Source: JADKIH01 sp031417395 (GTDB lineage: Bacteria > Bacteroidota > Bacteroidia > AKYH767-A > 2013-40CM-41-45). From it: a stretch of DNA of 64,000 nt. The notes beneath the pieces are model-generated. The model worked only from the letters and a program-made list of their open reading frames with translations, searched no databases and had not been told where the DNA came from. The position numbers were made by a program, and so were the translations under genes. The stretch is from assembly GCA_031417395.1 (NCBI GenBank), contig JANOVM010000036.1, positions 124,001-188,000 of the forward strand, written 5' to 3'. This document shows, piece by piece, positions 33,108 through 42,769 of the stretch (the stretch's first letter is position 1; each line of letters starts with the position of its first letter).

Positions 33108-33115
33108 TATCTTTG
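33108..33115 (+). promoter_or_regulatory. -7 promoter box directly before the dCMP deaminase gene
   Basis: TAtcTTTG at 33108-33115 matches the Bacteroidota -7 box. The ATG lies only 7 bp later (33122), so the message may be leaderless or nearly so. No clear -33 TTG is seen. Confidence 0.45.
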
Positions 33116-33121
33116 CAAACT

Positions 33122-33592
33122 ATGCATACACCCGGATTTGATGAAATTTACATGGAGCTCGCCCAAAATCTGGCGCGTAAATCACATTGTGTGAAAATTA
33201 AGGTTGGTTCTGTCCTGACTAAGGATACTCGAATCGTTTCTATAGGTTATAATGGACCGCCTGCTGCCACGCACAATTGTGACGAAGAATGGCCTGACGT
33301 TGGTTGTCCGCGCGACAGTAAAGGAAGCTGTTCTTTGGCGCTGCATGCTGAGCAAAATGCTATTTTATATGCTTCTAAAAACGGCGTTCCCATTGAAGGA
33401 TGTACTCTTTATGTTACATTATCTCCTTGTTTAGCCTGTGCCCGGATTATTTACTCTATGGGCATCAAACGTGTCATTTACTTGAATTCATATGCTGAAT
33501 ATAAAGGAATTGGACTGGATGAAGGAGTGGATTTCCTTAAACGATTTGGTGTAGAAGTCAAAAAATATGGACTTAAACCCGAAACTGTTTAA
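33122..33592 (+). CDS. Deoxycytidylate (dCMP) deaminase
   Basis: A 156-residue zinc enzyme that turns dCMP into dUMP for dTMP synthesis. The zinc and catalytic site is complete: LHAEQNAI (His, catalytic Glu) and PCLACA (two Cys). The N-terminal SHCVKIKVGSVLTKDTRIVSIGYNG and the GCPRDSKGSC insert are typical of the dCMP deaminase / ComEB group. The frame is open from TTG at 33113, but ATG at 33122 is the better start. First of a run of same-strand genes up to hemW. Thymidine kinase, from the same pathway, is also in this window. Confidence 0.92.
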   Translation: MHTPGFDEIYMELAQNLARKSHCVKIKVGSVLTKDTRIVSIGYNGPPAATHNCDEEWPDVGCPRDSKGSCSLALHAEQNAILYASKNGVPIEGCTLYVTLSPCLACARIIYSMGIKRVIYLNSYAEYKGIGLDEGVDFLKRFGVEVKKYGLKPETV

Positions 33593-33669
33593 AGTAACTT
33601 TCTACAAAACTTTTTTAAGGAAAATGAGTTTAATAAGGATTAAACAAAGTCTCAATAAATTAAAGTAAA

Positions 33670-35289
33670 GTGAACAAATTTAAAATCTGGCTGCCCTTTG
33701 TCTTTTTAGCTCTTCTTGCTTCGGGAATCTATGTAGGCATGAGCATGAATGAACCATACAGGAGAGCAAATTCATTCTTTTCATTCAAAACCGGACAGTT
33801 CAATAAAATTAATGATATTATAAATTACATTAATCAGGAATATGTTGACACGGTCAACCAAAAAAAACTGGTTGAAAACACTATTGAAGACATGCTTCAT
33901 CAGCTTGACCCACATTCAGCTTACATTCCTGCGGAAGAATTGCAGGCAATGAATGAGCCATTGGAAGGAAATTTTGACGGCATCGGTGTAGAATTTCATG
34001 TTCAGGAAGATACCATTATGGTCGTTACAGCCATTTCCGGCGGGCCTTCTGATGCACTTGGAATTCAGGCCGGCGATAGAATAGTAAAGGTTGATGGAAA
34101 AAATGTTGCCAACATTCATATAACCAATACACAGGTCATGCAGGCTTTACGCGGGCCGGGCGGAACAAAAGTAAAAGTTAATATTTTAAGAAATGGACAG
34201 AACATAGACTATACAATTACCCGGGGAAAAATCCCCATTCACAGCGTCGATGTTTCATACATGGTAAGCAAAGAAACCGGCTATATTAAAGTCAGTCATT
34301 TCGGCGATAATACCTATGAAGAATATCTTGAAGGCTTTACCAAATTGAAAGAAAAAGGATTAAAAAACCTTGTCCTGGATTTGCGCGGCAATCCAGGCGG
34401 ATACCTCAAAACAGCTATACAACTGGCTGATGAATACCTGCCTGATAACAAATTAATTGTATATACCGAAGGTCGTTCCAGGCCAAGAGAATCCTACAAA
34501 GCTTCTTCAAGGGGGCTTTTTGAAGAGGGCGGCCTCGTTGTCTTAATTGATGAAGGAAGTGCTTCAGCAAGTGAAATAGTTTCAGGTGCTTTGCAGGATT
34601 GGGATCGCGCTACTATTGTGGGACGAAGATCTTTTGGAAAAGGACTTGTTCAGGAGCAAAGCGAATTTCCTGACGGTTCTGCCATAAGACTTACTATTGC
34701 ACGCTATTTTACTCCCACCGGCCGCTGCATACAAAAACCTTATGAAGGTAATTATGAAGATTATGGCAACGAATTACTTCAAAGATTAAAGAAAGGCGAA
34801 CTCCTTAGTTCAGACAGTATACATTTTGCTGATTCTCTAAAATTTAAAACTCCTGCCGGTCATATAGTTTATGGCGGCGGTGGTATTATGCCAGACATTT
34901 TTGTATCGCTTGATACAACCGGAACCTCCGGTTACTATTCTGCCGTAAGCAGTAAAGGGTTAGTGTCAGAATTCGCCTATAATTACCTCGATCAAAAAAG
35001 ACAATCCTTTCAAAAATATAATTCATTTGAAGATTTCAATATGAACTTTTCAGTGGATGATCAGCTTTATGATAAATTTGTTTCTTACGCAACGAAAAAT
35101 GGTGTTAATACTGATAATCACGATATAAAATTTTCTTCTGAAATTATTCGTACCCAGCTTAAAGCATTAATTGCTCGTCAGAAATGGGGCAATGATGGTT
35201 TTTACGCTGTTATCCACTCCCTTGACAACACTTTGAAAAAAGCATTAGAACTTGTTGAGAAAAAAGAAGTTGCTTTGAAAGGCAGCTGA
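33670..35289 (+). CDS. S41 carboxy-terminal processing protease (CtpA-like)
   Basis: A 539-residue periplasmic protease with GTG start and an N-terminal membrane anchor (WLPFVFLALLASGIYVGM). A PDZ domain (about 95-180, GIGVEFHVQEDTIMVVTAISGGP) is followed by the S41 core: KNLVLDLRGNPGGYL, then SASASEIVSGALQDW with the catalytic Ser and RRSFGKGLVQ with the catalytic Lys. It trims C-termini of envelope proteins. A second S41 gene lies at 48554; the two share the same layout and are paralogs. It is 77 bp downstream of the dCMP deaminase gene. Confidence 0.93.
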   Translation: MNKFKIWLPFVFLALLASGIYVGMSMNEPYRRANSFFSFKTGQFNKINDIINYINQEYVDTVNQKKLVENTIEDMLHQLDPHSAYIPAEELQAMNEPLEGNFDGIGVEFHVQEDTIMVVTAISGGPSDALGIQAGDRIVKVDGKNVANIHITNTQVMQALRGPGGTKVKVNILRNGQNIDYTITRGKIPIHSVDVSYMVSKETGYIKVSHFGDNTYEEYLEGFTKLKEKGLKNLVLDLRGNPGGYLKTAIQLADEYLPDNKLIVYTEGRSRPRESYKASSRGLFEEGGLVVLIDEGSASASEIVSGALQDWDRATIVGRRSFGKGLVQEQSEFPDGSAIRLTIARYFTPTGRCIQKPYEGNYEDYGNELLQRLKKGELLSSDSIHFADSLKFKTPAGHIVYGGGGIMPDIFVSLDTTGTSGYYSAVSSKGLVSEFAYNYLDQKRQSFQKYNSFEDFNMNFSVDDQLYDKFVSYATKNGVNTDNHDIKFSSEIIRTQLKALIARQKWGNDGFYAVIHSLDNTLKKALELVEKKEVALKGS

Positions 35290-35290
35290 A

Positions 35291-35330
35291 GAGTACTTAG
35301 TACTCCTTCCAACATTTATTTTTACCTTTA
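35291..35330 (+). promoter_or_regulatory. Dyad and -7 box upstream of the superoxide dismutase gene
   Basis: GAGTACTTAGTACTC (35291-35305) is a 7-bp dyad with one central base, just after the protease stop. TAccTTTA at 35323-35330 resembles a -7 box, so the dyad would cover the -33 region and could be an operator, or else a weak terminator. The ATG of the dismutase is at 35356. Confidence 0.4.
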
Positions 35331-35355
35331 CATCTTAATTTAATTTATCAATCGT

Positions 35356-35964
35356 ATGGCATTCGAATTACCCAAACTATCTTACGCTTATAATGCATTA
35401 GAACCTCACATTGATGCACGAACTATGGAAATTCATCATAGTAAGCATCACCAGGCATATGTTACAAACCTTAACAATGCAATTGCCGGTACCGATGCGG
35501 AAAAGATGAGCATAGAAGACATTTGTAAAAATATTTCAAAATACCCGGCTGCTGTCAGGAATAATGGTGGTGGACATTTTAACCACAGCTTGTTTTGGAC
35601 AATAATGAAACCGGGTGGCGGTGGAAGCCCAACCGGTAAACTTGCAGAAGCTATTAATTCAGCATTTGGAAACTTCGATGAATTTAAAAGTAAGCTTAAC
35701 AATGCAGGAATCACTCGTTTTGGAAGTGGCTGGGCCTGGCTTGTTGTTGGAGCCGATAAAAAACTTTCCATTTCATCTACACCAAATCAGGATAATCCAT
35801 TGATGGATTTAGCTGAAAATAAAGGAATTCCAGTTATGGGAATTGATGTTTGGGAGCATGCATATTATTTGAATTACCAAAATCGCCGTCCAGACTACCT
35901 TAATGCATGGTGGAATGTTGTTAACTGGGAGGAAATCACCGCCAGATATTCTGCAGCCCTTTAA
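35356..35964 (+). CDS. sodB: Superoxide dismutase (Fe/Mn)
   Basis: A 202-residue enzyme that converts superoxide to oxygen and peroxide. The metal ligands are visible: His27 (MEIHHSKHHQAY), His in GGHFNHSLFW, and Asp and His in MGIDVWEHAYYLNYQNRRPDY. FGSGWAWLV is the family core. The length is normal. Fe or Mn use cannot be told with certainty; the symbol sodB is by resemblance. No signal peptide, so it is cytosolic. Confidence 0.95.
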   Translation: MAFELPKLSYAYNALEPHIDARTMEIHHSKHHQAYVTNLNNAIAGTDAEKMSIEDICKNISKYPAAVRNNGGGHFNHSLFWTIMKPGGGGSPTGKLAEAINSAFGNFDEFKSKLNNAGITRFGSGWAWLVVGADKKLSISSTPNQDNPLMDLAENKGIPVMGIDVWEHAYYLNYQNRRPDYLNAWWNVVNWEEITARYSAAL

Positions 35965-36007
35965 TTATTGATCTACAACATTTTCAATTTGTCTCCGTTT
36001 AAAGCCT

Positions 36008-38524
36008 ATGCGATTGTTGCAGGTTCTTAAATCGGTTGGTAAAATATCAGGCATAATATTCCTTTGCTTTTTCCTGATAGGTTCCCTTATTGTTTTTTTT
36101 TATGGAAAAGAAATTAAGCAACTTGTTATTCAGGAAGTAAATAAAAATCTGGATACAAAAATTACCGTTGAGGAATTTGATTTTTCTGTTTTTCGCCATT
36201 TCCCGCTTGCATCAATAGAGTTGAAAAATGTTTTCATTGAAGAAGCTACAAAGGAAAAAGAAAAGGACACACTCCTTTATGCCAAAAGACTTTCATTGCT
36301 TTTCAAAATCAACGATGTTTTCAAAAATGATGTTACCATTCGTAAAGTTCTTGTTTACAATGGCTGCCTGAACATTCATGTCGATGAAAAAGGGCATGGC
36401 AATTATCATTTCCTGAAAAATGCCGAAACAACTCAAGCATCATCGGATGTGGGAATAGAAAAAATTGGTTTATCAAACGTCTATTTAAAATATATCGATA
36501 AAAAATCGAATCAGGATTATGCCATGATGGCAAAAAGCGCTGAGTTGTCCGGTGTTTTTGGAAGCGAGAAATTTTCTTTCGGCACAAAGGCTGAATTGTT
36601 TATTGATCATCTTTCTATTCACGGAGAAAATTATGTTAATCATAAACCTGTAATTATTCGTTCTACGCTCATTGCTGATTTGAAAGCGGGCACATACCAA
36701 ATTGAGGAAAGTCAGCTTGCAATTGGCGGTGTGGATTTTTCCGCTTCCGGTTTAGTAGCAGAAAAAGCTTCTGACTGGATAGTAGATCTGGCTGTTGGTT
36801 CTAAGAATGCATCCATAACCGACCTTCAAAAAATCCTCCCACCATCCTTTGTAAAATATTCCGATACGTACAGTATTAAGGGTAAAGTGCTTTTCAGTGC
36901 ATCTATTAAAGGATCTGTTGGGCATAAAAATATTCCTGAAGTTCGTTTGGACTTTAGTGTCAAAGATGGAAGCCTTTCTTCCGGTGATGCTTCCTTTTCA
37001 AAAATTAATCTTTCCGGAAATTACATAAATGCCAAAGAAGGAAAAGTAAATACCTTAACGATTCCTTCGATGAATGCTCAATTGGCAGGACATTCCATAC
37101 AGGCAAACCTGGTGCTCGAAGGTCTTCCCAATGCTTTTCTTACCCTTCAGGCCAAAACACAGCTTGACTTGAAAGAGATCATGCCATTCATTCATTCAGA
37201 TACCCTTGAATCATTAAGTGGTAATCTTGCAATGAATGTTTCTTTTGCCGGAAAGGTAAGGGAACTTAAAAGTATTCGACAGGGTAACATAAATCAAGTT
37301 AAAGCAGCCGGCAACATTGACATCAGTCAGGTGAACTTTAGATTAAAGAAAAACCCTCTCGTTTTTAAAAATATGAGTGGTAATTTTGTTTTGCATAACA
37401 ACGACATTGAAGTCAGGAATTTTTGCGGCAATGTTTCGTCGAGCGATTTTTGTTTCAACGGAGAATTTAAAAACTTTATTTCTTTCCTTTTAATTCCGGG
37501 CCAGTCGGGTAATTTCCGCGCTTCTGTAAACTCTCAGATTACTGATTTGGATGAACTACTTGTAAATAAATCATCCGTAAATTCAGGGGATACCAGCTAC
37601 ATCATGAAGTTCAACCCAAGGCTGTCGTGTGATCTGGATGTTAAGATCGGCAAACTTGCTTTCAGACGTTTCAATGCTGAAAAAATTAATGGTCGTGTAA
37701 ATCTTGAGAAACAGATAATATCCGCCCGGAATCTTCACTTTAAAGCCATGGGAGGAGATGTGGTTTTGGATGCAAATATTAATGCCTCACGCCGAGACAG
37801 CATAAGTATGATTTATGATGCAGGCTTTACACGCGTTGACATAACACGACTTTTTTATGAGTTGGAGAACTTTGACCAACAAACAATGACGGATAAAAAT
37901 GTGAAAGGTAATGTGAGTGCTGAAGTAAAGTTTTATTCGTCCTGGTCAAATGATCTTACGTTAAATTCATCCAGCGTGCGCTCATCGGCAATTGTAACAA
38001 TAGAGAATGGAGAACTACTTAATTTTTCACCCATTCAAAAACTTGCTAAATATATTCATGTGCCTGATCTAAACCATATTCGTTTTTCTACAATGAAGAA
38101 TAATATTTCCATTGCCAACAGGAAGATTATTATTCCTAATATGGATATAAATTCTTCTGCAATAAATATTTCAGGTAATGGAATACACGATTTTGACAAT
38201 ACTATTGATTATCACCTTGCTATCTTACTTTCTGATGTTCTGGGAAAGAAGGCGAATAGTAATTCGTCTGAATTTGGAGAAATAGCAGATGATGGGCTTG
38301 GCAGGACAAAGTTGCTTATTAGCATGAAAGGATCCGTTGATAATCCTGCTTTCAGTTACGACCGCAAGGCAGCCGGTCTGAAAATAAAAGAAAATGTAGT
38401 CCGGGAAAAGCAAAATTTAAAAGGTTTGTTAAAGCAGGAATTCGGCTTATATAAATCAGATCCTTCTGTTCAGCTCCCCAAACCCAAAAAAAAGGAAGAA
38501 TTACAGATAGACTGGTCGCAGTAA
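36008..38524 (+). CDS. AsmA-like envelope protein
   Basis: An 838-residue protein with one N-terminal membrane helix (ISGIIFLCFFLIGSLIVFFYG) and a long beta-rich periplasmic body. The start EINLDT-like region (IQEVNKNLDTKITVEEFDFSV, FPLASIELKNVFIEEA) and the late INISGNGIHDFDNTIDYHLAILLSDVLG block match the AsmA C-terminal family. AsmA-like proteins of this repeating-groove type are linked to lipid traffic between membranes and to outer-membrane assembly. It lies 43 bp after the dismutase gene. Confidence 0.85.
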   Translation: MRLLQVLKSVGKISGIIFLCFFLIGSLIVFFYGKEIKQLVIQEVNKNLDTKITVEEFDFSVFRHFPLASIELKNVFIEEATKEKEKDTLLYAKRLSLLFKINDVFKNDVTIRKVLVYNGCLNIHVDEKGHGNYHFLKNAETTQASSDVGIEKIGLSNVYLKYIDKKSNQDYAMMAKSAELSGVFGSEKFSFGTKAELFIDHLSIHGENYVNHKPVIIRSTLIADLKAGTYQIEESQLAIGGVDFSASGLVAEKASDWIVDLAVGSKNASITDLQKILPPSFVKYSDTYSIKGKVLFSASIKGSVGHKNIPEVRLDFSVKDGSLSSGDASFSKINLSGNYINAKEGKVNTLTIPSMNAQLAGHSIQANLVLEGLPNAFLTLQAKTQLDLKEIMPFIHSDTLESLSGNLAMNVSFAGKVRELKSIRQGNINQVKAAGNIDISQVNFRLKKNPLVFKNMSGNFVLHNNDIEVRNFCGNVSSSDFCFNGEFKNFISFLLIPGQSGNFRASVNSQITDLDELLVNKSSVNSGDTSYIMKFNPRLSCDLDVKIGKLAFRRFNAEKINGRVNLEKQIISARNLHFKAMGGDVVLDANINASRRDSISMIYDAGFTRVDITRLFYELENFDQQTMTDKNVKGNVSAEVKFYSSWSNDLTLNSSSVRSSAIVTIENGELLNFSPIQKLAKYIHVPDLNHIRFSTMKNNISIANRKIIIPNMDINSSAINISGNGIHDFDNTIDYHLAILLSDVLGKKANSNSSEFGEIADDGLGRTKLLISMKGSVDNPAFSYDRKAAGLKIKENVVREKQNLKGLLKQEFGLYKSDPSVQLPKPKKKEELQIDWSQ

Positions 38525-38596
38525 TAAATTTTGGGTTTAATGAAAATCTTTCATCTTTGCTGAAATTTTTAAAACTAAATCATTTAAAGCCCTGCA

Positions 38597-39742
38597 GTGA
38601 ATATTTACACTCAGAAACAACGTTGGAAGCTTCTTCTGCTTATTGCCGCTCTTTTGATTGGTGCAGCTTCGCTTTGGTATACCAATAAACTGGTTAAAAA
38701 ACTTTCTATAGAAGAAAGAAAAAAAATTGAATTATGGGCTGAAGCTACACGACGCCTTTCCGATGTTACCCAGGAGAATTCTGATCTGAACTTTCTCTCC
38801 AGTGTAATTAATAACAACAATACAATTCCTGTAATATGGGCAACAGATAGTTTTAAGGTTATCTCTTACAGGAATCTCGACTCCCTGAAATCATTAGACC
38901 CTAAATTCCTTGAAAAGCAGGTGGACATAATGCTGAAGGAGCATCCCCCAATTGAAATTAAAATCGGTCAGCTTCGGCAATATATTTTGTACAAAGACTC
39001 CGACCTGCTGAATCGCTTAAGGTATTATCCATTCTTTCAGCTTGCAGTTATTACGCTCTTTCTTTTTGTCTCTTATCTGGCTTTCAGTACTTCACGTAAA
39101 GCGGAACAAAACCAGGTCTGGGTGGGTATGGCTAAAGAAACAGCCCACCAGCTGGGCACTCCATTGTCTTCGCTCGTCGCCTGGCTTGAATTTTTAAAGA
39201 TGAAAGGTATGAGTCTTGAATATACATCAGAGATTGAAAAGGACGTCAACCGCCTTCAAACAATTACGGAACGTTTTTCTAAAATCGGCGCTGCGCCTGC
39301 TCTTACCAAAGTAAATGTTTATGATGTACTAAAACATTCAGTAGAGTATATAAGGACAAGGAGTTCGGATAAAGCTGTTTTCGAAATTAAAGAACCGGCA
39401 GTAGAAATTTTTGCACCCTTAAATGTGCCGCTTTTCGATTGGGTCATTGAAAATATTTTAAAGAATGCTCTTGATGCCATGAGTGGAGTAGGGAAGATTC
39501 AGGTAAATATTACCGATCAGCAGCAATATGTTTATATCGACATCTGCGATTCAGGAAAAGGAATACCTAAAAGTTCGTATCGGACCATCTTCAAACCCGG
39601 CTACACAACAAAGAAAAGAGGATGGGGACTTGGTTTATCGCTCAGCAAGAGAATCATTGAAGAATATCACGACGGACAAATATTTGTTAAAAGCTCCGAT
39701 ATAAATAAGGGAACTACTTTTCGCATTGTTCTTAATAAATAA
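38597..39742 (+). CDS. Membrane sensor histidine kinase
   Basis: A 381-residue kinase with GTG start. Two membrane helices (about 13-32 and 145-162) enclose a periplasmic sensor part of about 110 residues with no named fold. The H-box AKETAHQLGTPLSSLVAWL places the phosphoryl His near 183. The ATPase part has WVIENILKNALDAM (N-box), DSGKGIPKS (G1) and GWGLGLSLSKRIIEEYHDG (G2). No response regulator is adjacent, so it is an orphan kinase. Its stop touches the GTG start of hemW. Confidence 0.9.
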   Translation: MNIYTQKQRWKLLLLIAALLIGAASLWYTNKLVKKLSIEERKKIELWAEATRRLSDVTQENSDLNFLSSVINNNNTIPVIWATDSFKVISYRNLDSLKSLDPKFLEKQVDIMLKEHPPIEIKIGQLRQYILYKDSDLLNRLRYYPFFQLAVITLFLFVSYLAFSTSRKAEQNQVWVGMAKETAHQLGTPLSSLVAWLEFLKMKGMSLEYTSEIEKDVNRLQTITERFSKIGAAPALTKVNVYDVLKHSVEYIRTRSSDKAVFEIKEPAVEIFAPLNVPLFDWVIENILKNALDAMSGVGKIQVNITDQQQYVYIDICDSGKGIPKSSYRTIFKPGYTTKKRGWGLGLSLSKRIIEEYHDGQIFVKSSDINKGTTFRIVLNK

Positions 39743-40867
39743 GTGTCTGCATTATACATCCATATTCCTTTTTGCCGACAGGCTTGTAACTATTGTGACT
39801 TTCATTTTTCAACTTCCCTCAAGACTATTGATTCAATGGTCGAATCAATAGTGCACGAGCTGGAGCTTCGCAAAGATTATTTAGTCGGTGAAGCAGTTCA
39901 TACTATTTATTTTGGCGGAGGAACTCCATCACTATTAAACGTATCCGATATTGACCGCATGCTAAAGGCGGTTCGGAAACTTTACACTGTCAATGAAAAA
40001 GTTGAGATTACTTTGGAAGCAAATCCCGACAACCTGACTCCGGAGAAATGCATGGAGTTGTTCGAGTCAGGAATAAACCGCCTTAGCATTGGTATTCAGA
40101 GTTTTCATAATGAGGACCTACTTTTTATGAACCGTTCGCATAATGCTGAACAGGCTATAGCATCGGTAAAAAATGCACAGGCAGCAGGTTTTAAAAATAT
40201 CAGCATTGATCTTATCTATGGATTACCCAATCAAGAGCCTTTGCAATGGAATAAGAATCTGGAAATAGCTTTTAGCCTCGGTGTAGATCATCTTTCCTGC
40301 TATGCCCTGACGGTGGAGCCAAGAACAACTCTTGCAGACATGATTCGAAAAAAAAAGATACCTGAATTGGAAGATGAAAAAACTTTACAGGATTTTGAAA
40401 CGCTTATGGATAGTGCTGCCAAAGAAGGTTTTGAGCATTATGAAATCAGCAACTTTGCAAGAAATAAAAAATATTCTATGCACAATACTTCTTATTGGCA
40501 GGGAAAAAAATACTTGGGCGTTGGTCCATCAGCGCATTCTTTCGATGGGGTTTCGCGACAGTGGAATGTTTCAAACAATCAGCTATACATTCGCTCCATT
40601 TCAGAAAACTCCATTCCTTTTGAAAGGGAAGTGCTTACCGAAAAAAATAAATTCAATGAATATATTTTAACCTCTCTACGAACGATGTGGGGTATTGATT
40701 CAGCACTAATCCTGGAGAAATTCGGCGAAGTCTCTCATGTCATGGCAGCAAGTCAGCTGAAGGACTTAGTCAGCGAAGGACTAATAATTAAAGAAGGAGA
40801 AAATTTTATACTTACCCGCAAAGGGCGTTTTTTGGCAGATAGAATTGCAAGTGATTTATTTCAATAA
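39743..40867 (+). CDS. hemW: Radical SAM heme chaperone HemW
   Basis: A 374-residue radical SAM protein. The cluster motif is C11-x3-C15-x2-C18 in HIPFCRQACNYCDF. Other marks are IYFGGGTPSLL, ITLEANPDNLT, INRLSIGIQSF, LIYGLPNQ and the YEISNFARNKKYSMHNTSYW region used to separate HemW from HemN. The extra cysteine and the HNxxYW motif fit HemW, which inserts heme into target proteins. GTG start directly after the kinase stop (no gap), so both are translated from one message. Confidence 0.92.
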   Translation: MSALYIHIPFCRQACNYCDFHFSTSLKTIDSMVESIVHELELRKDYLVGEAVHTIYFGGGTPSLLNVSDIDRMLKAVRKLYTVNEKVEITLEANPDNLTPEKCMELFESGINRLSIGIQSFHNEDLLFMNRSHNAEQAIASVKNAQAAGFKNISIDLIYGLPNQEPLQWNKNLEIAFSLGVDHLSCYALTVEPRTTLADMIRKKKIPELEDEKTLQDFETLMDSAAKEGFEHYEISNFARNKKYSMHNTSYWQGKKYLGVGPSAHSFDGVSRQWNVSNNQLYIRSISENSIPFEREVLTEKNKFNEYILTSLRTMWGIDSALILEKFGEVSHVMAASQLKDLVSEGLIIKEGENFILTRKGRFLADRIASDLFQ

Positions 40868-40878
40868 ATATTTTATTA

Positions 40879-42057
40879 TTATTCAAAAGCAGCAAGTCCT
40901 GTAATATCCATTCCTGTAATCAAAAGATGAATATCGTGTGTGCCTTCATAGGTAATAACAGATTCCAGGTTCATCATGTGTCTCATGATTGGATATTCGC
41001 CCGTAATTCCCATGCCACCGTGTATTTGTCTGGCTTCTCTGGCAATCTGCAAAGCCATGTTTACATTGTTTCTTTTAGCCATGGAAATTTGAGCAGGTGT
41101 GGCCCTGTTTTCATTCTTCAATACACCCAGTCGCCAGGTCAGAACCTGCGCTTTAGTGATTTCTGTAATCATTTCAGCAAGCTTTTTCTGTGTCAACTGA
41201 AAACCTCCAATAGGTTTGCCGAATTGAATACGTTCTTTGGAATAGCGCAGTGCAGAATCATAGCAATCCAATGCTGCACCAATTGCACCCCAGCTTATTC
41301 CGTAACGCGCAGAGTTGAGGCATCCTAACGGACCCTTCAAGCCTTTTACATTTGGCAATAGATTTTCTTTAGGAACTTTTACATTGTCGAAAACAAGTTC
41401 TCCTGTAGCACTGGCCCGTAACGACCATTTGCCATGAGTTTCAGGTGTAGTAAAGCCTTTCATTCCGCGCTCAACAATAAGTCCGCGAATGATACCTTCT
41501 TCATCTTTTGCCCATACAACAGCAATATCAGCGAAAGGAGCATTACTGATCCACATTTTCGAACCATTCAATAACAGATGATCGCCTTTATCCTTATAAT
41601 TGGTAAGCATTCCGGTAGGATTGGATCCGAAATCCGGCTCTGTTAGTCCAAAGCAGCCCATAAATTCACCGGAAGCAAGTTTGGGAAGGTATTTCTTTCT
41701 TTGCTCTTCGCTTCCGTATGTAAATATTGGATACATAACCAAAGAGCTTTGCACCGAAGCTGTTGATCGAAGCCCTGAATCACCTCTTTCCAGTTCCTGC
41801 ATTATAATACCATAAGCAATCTGGTCAAGACCACCGCCGCCATATTCTACCGGAATATAAGGTCCGAAAGCACCAATTTCAGCCAGACCTTTAATCCATT
41901 GTTTTGGGAATTCCGCTTTCTGACAAGCATCTTCTACAATAGGTGAAACTTCTCTTTTTACCCATTCGCGAATACTGCTTCTGATAAGGCGGTGTTCTTC
42001 TGTAAGTAATTCATCAACTTGAAAATAATCGTGATATTGGAAACGATCTCTAGCCAT
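40879..42057 (-). CDS. Acyl-CoA dehydrogenase, glutaryl-CoA dehydrogenase-like
   Basis: A 392-residue flavoenzyme. It closely resembles glutaryl-CoA dehydrogenase: GLRSTASVQSSLVMYPIFTYGSEEQRKKYLPKLASGE, GCFGLTEPDFGSNP, WISNAPFADIAVVWAKD, and the catalytic Glu in VITYEGTHDIH. The Arg in the LRSTASVQSS segment is the one that binds the glutaryl carboxylate in known enzymes, so lysine or tryptophan breakdown is a fair guess. FAD site residues of the family are in place. It is convergent with hemW (11 bp between stops) and has its own promoter box at 42090. Confidence 0.92.
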   Translation of the reverse strand: MARDRFQYHDYFQVDELLTEEHRLIRSSIREWVKREVSPIVEDACQKAEFPKQWIKGLAEIGAFGPYIPVEYGGGGLDQIAYGIIMQELERGDSGLRSTASVQSSLVMYPIFTYGSEEQRKKYLPKLASGEFMGCFGLTEPDFGSNPTGMLTNYKDKGDHLLLNGSKMWISNAPFADIAVVWAKDEEGIIRGLIVERGMKGFTTPETHGKWSLRASATGELVFDNVKVPKENLLPNVKGLKGPLGCLNSARYGISWGAIGAALDCYDSALRYSKERIQFGKPIGGFQLTQKKLAEMITEITKAQVLTWRLGVLKNENRATPAQISMAKRNNVNMALQIAREARQIHGGMGITGEYPIMRHMMNLESVITYEGTHDIHLLITGMDITGLAAFE

Positions 42058-42089
42058 TTAAATGTAAATTAGGAGTAATATTCAGGGTG

Positions 42090-42097
42090 CAAATTTA
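42090..42097 (-). promoter_or_regulatory. -7 promoter box of the acyl-CoA dehydrogenase gene
   Basis: Minus strand TAaaTTTG, an exact match to TAnnTTTG, 33 bp upstream of the ATG. No TTG is found at the usual distance, so support is partial. Confidence 0.5.
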
Positions 42098-42219
42098 TAA
42101 GAAATAAAGTTAATAGTGTTCATTGTTAGGCAAACATTACACTCAATAACCTATTACTGTTTTTTTCAGATAATTACTTTCTTTATTTACCTTGCAATTT
42201 GATAATTTTTGTTTTGGGT

Positions 42220-42765
42220 ATGAAAGTAAAAATAGATGAAGAGGCACTCATAAAAATGCTTTTTGGGCGCAATACTTTAGCCCCCGGAATATTGTACGAT
42301 AAATATTCTTCCGTTTTGTATGGAATAATCTTCAGGATTGTCCGTGACCATGATATGGCTGAGATTACCCTTGAGGAAACTTTTTCTAAGATTTGGAGTG
42401 ATTTCCAACAATATGATGCCTCCAAAGGCCGTTTATTGACCTGGATGATAAATGTTTCCAGAAAACTATCCCTTGAAAAGATGAGTTCAAAATATAATTA
42501 TGGACAGAATTTAAACTTATCTGCTGAAAGCTACGTATCTATGTTAGATTCGGAGAATATTTCCTCCTTTAATCCCGAAGCAATAGAGTTAAAAGTAATT
42601 GCCCAAAAACTGGAACCGGAATATAAGATGATTATTGATCTGTTATTTTTTCATGGACTCACACAATTCGAAGCTGCTGAAAAATTAAATATTCCATTGG
42701 GTACTGTAAAGTCGCGTTCTCATGCGGCTTTACAAAAATTAAAAGAAATATTTCAGGACAAATAG
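42220..42765 (+). CDS. ECF-family RNA polymerase sigma factor
   Basis: A 181-residue sigma factor. The frame opens at TTG 42199, but ATG at 42220 (MKVKIDEEAL) is preferred. Region 2 is LYDKYSSVLYGIIFRIVRDHDMAEITLEETFSKIWSDF with LLTWMINVSRKL; region 4 is GLTQFEAAEKLNIPLGTVKSRSHAALQKLKEIF, a helix-turn-helix. It is followed after 4 bp by an anti-sigma factor gene, so the pair forms a stress-responsive switch of the SigK/RskA kind. Confidence 0.93.
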   Translation: MKVKIDEEALIKMLFGRNTLAPGILYDKYSSVLYGIIFRIVRDHDMAEITLEETFSKIWSDFQQYDASKGRLLTWMINVSRKLSLEKMSSKYNYGQNLNLSAESYVSMLDSENISSFNPEAIELKVIAQKLEPEYKMIIDLLFFHGLTQFEAAEKLNIPLGTVKSRSHAALQKLKEIFQDK

Positions 42766-42769
42766 CTTA

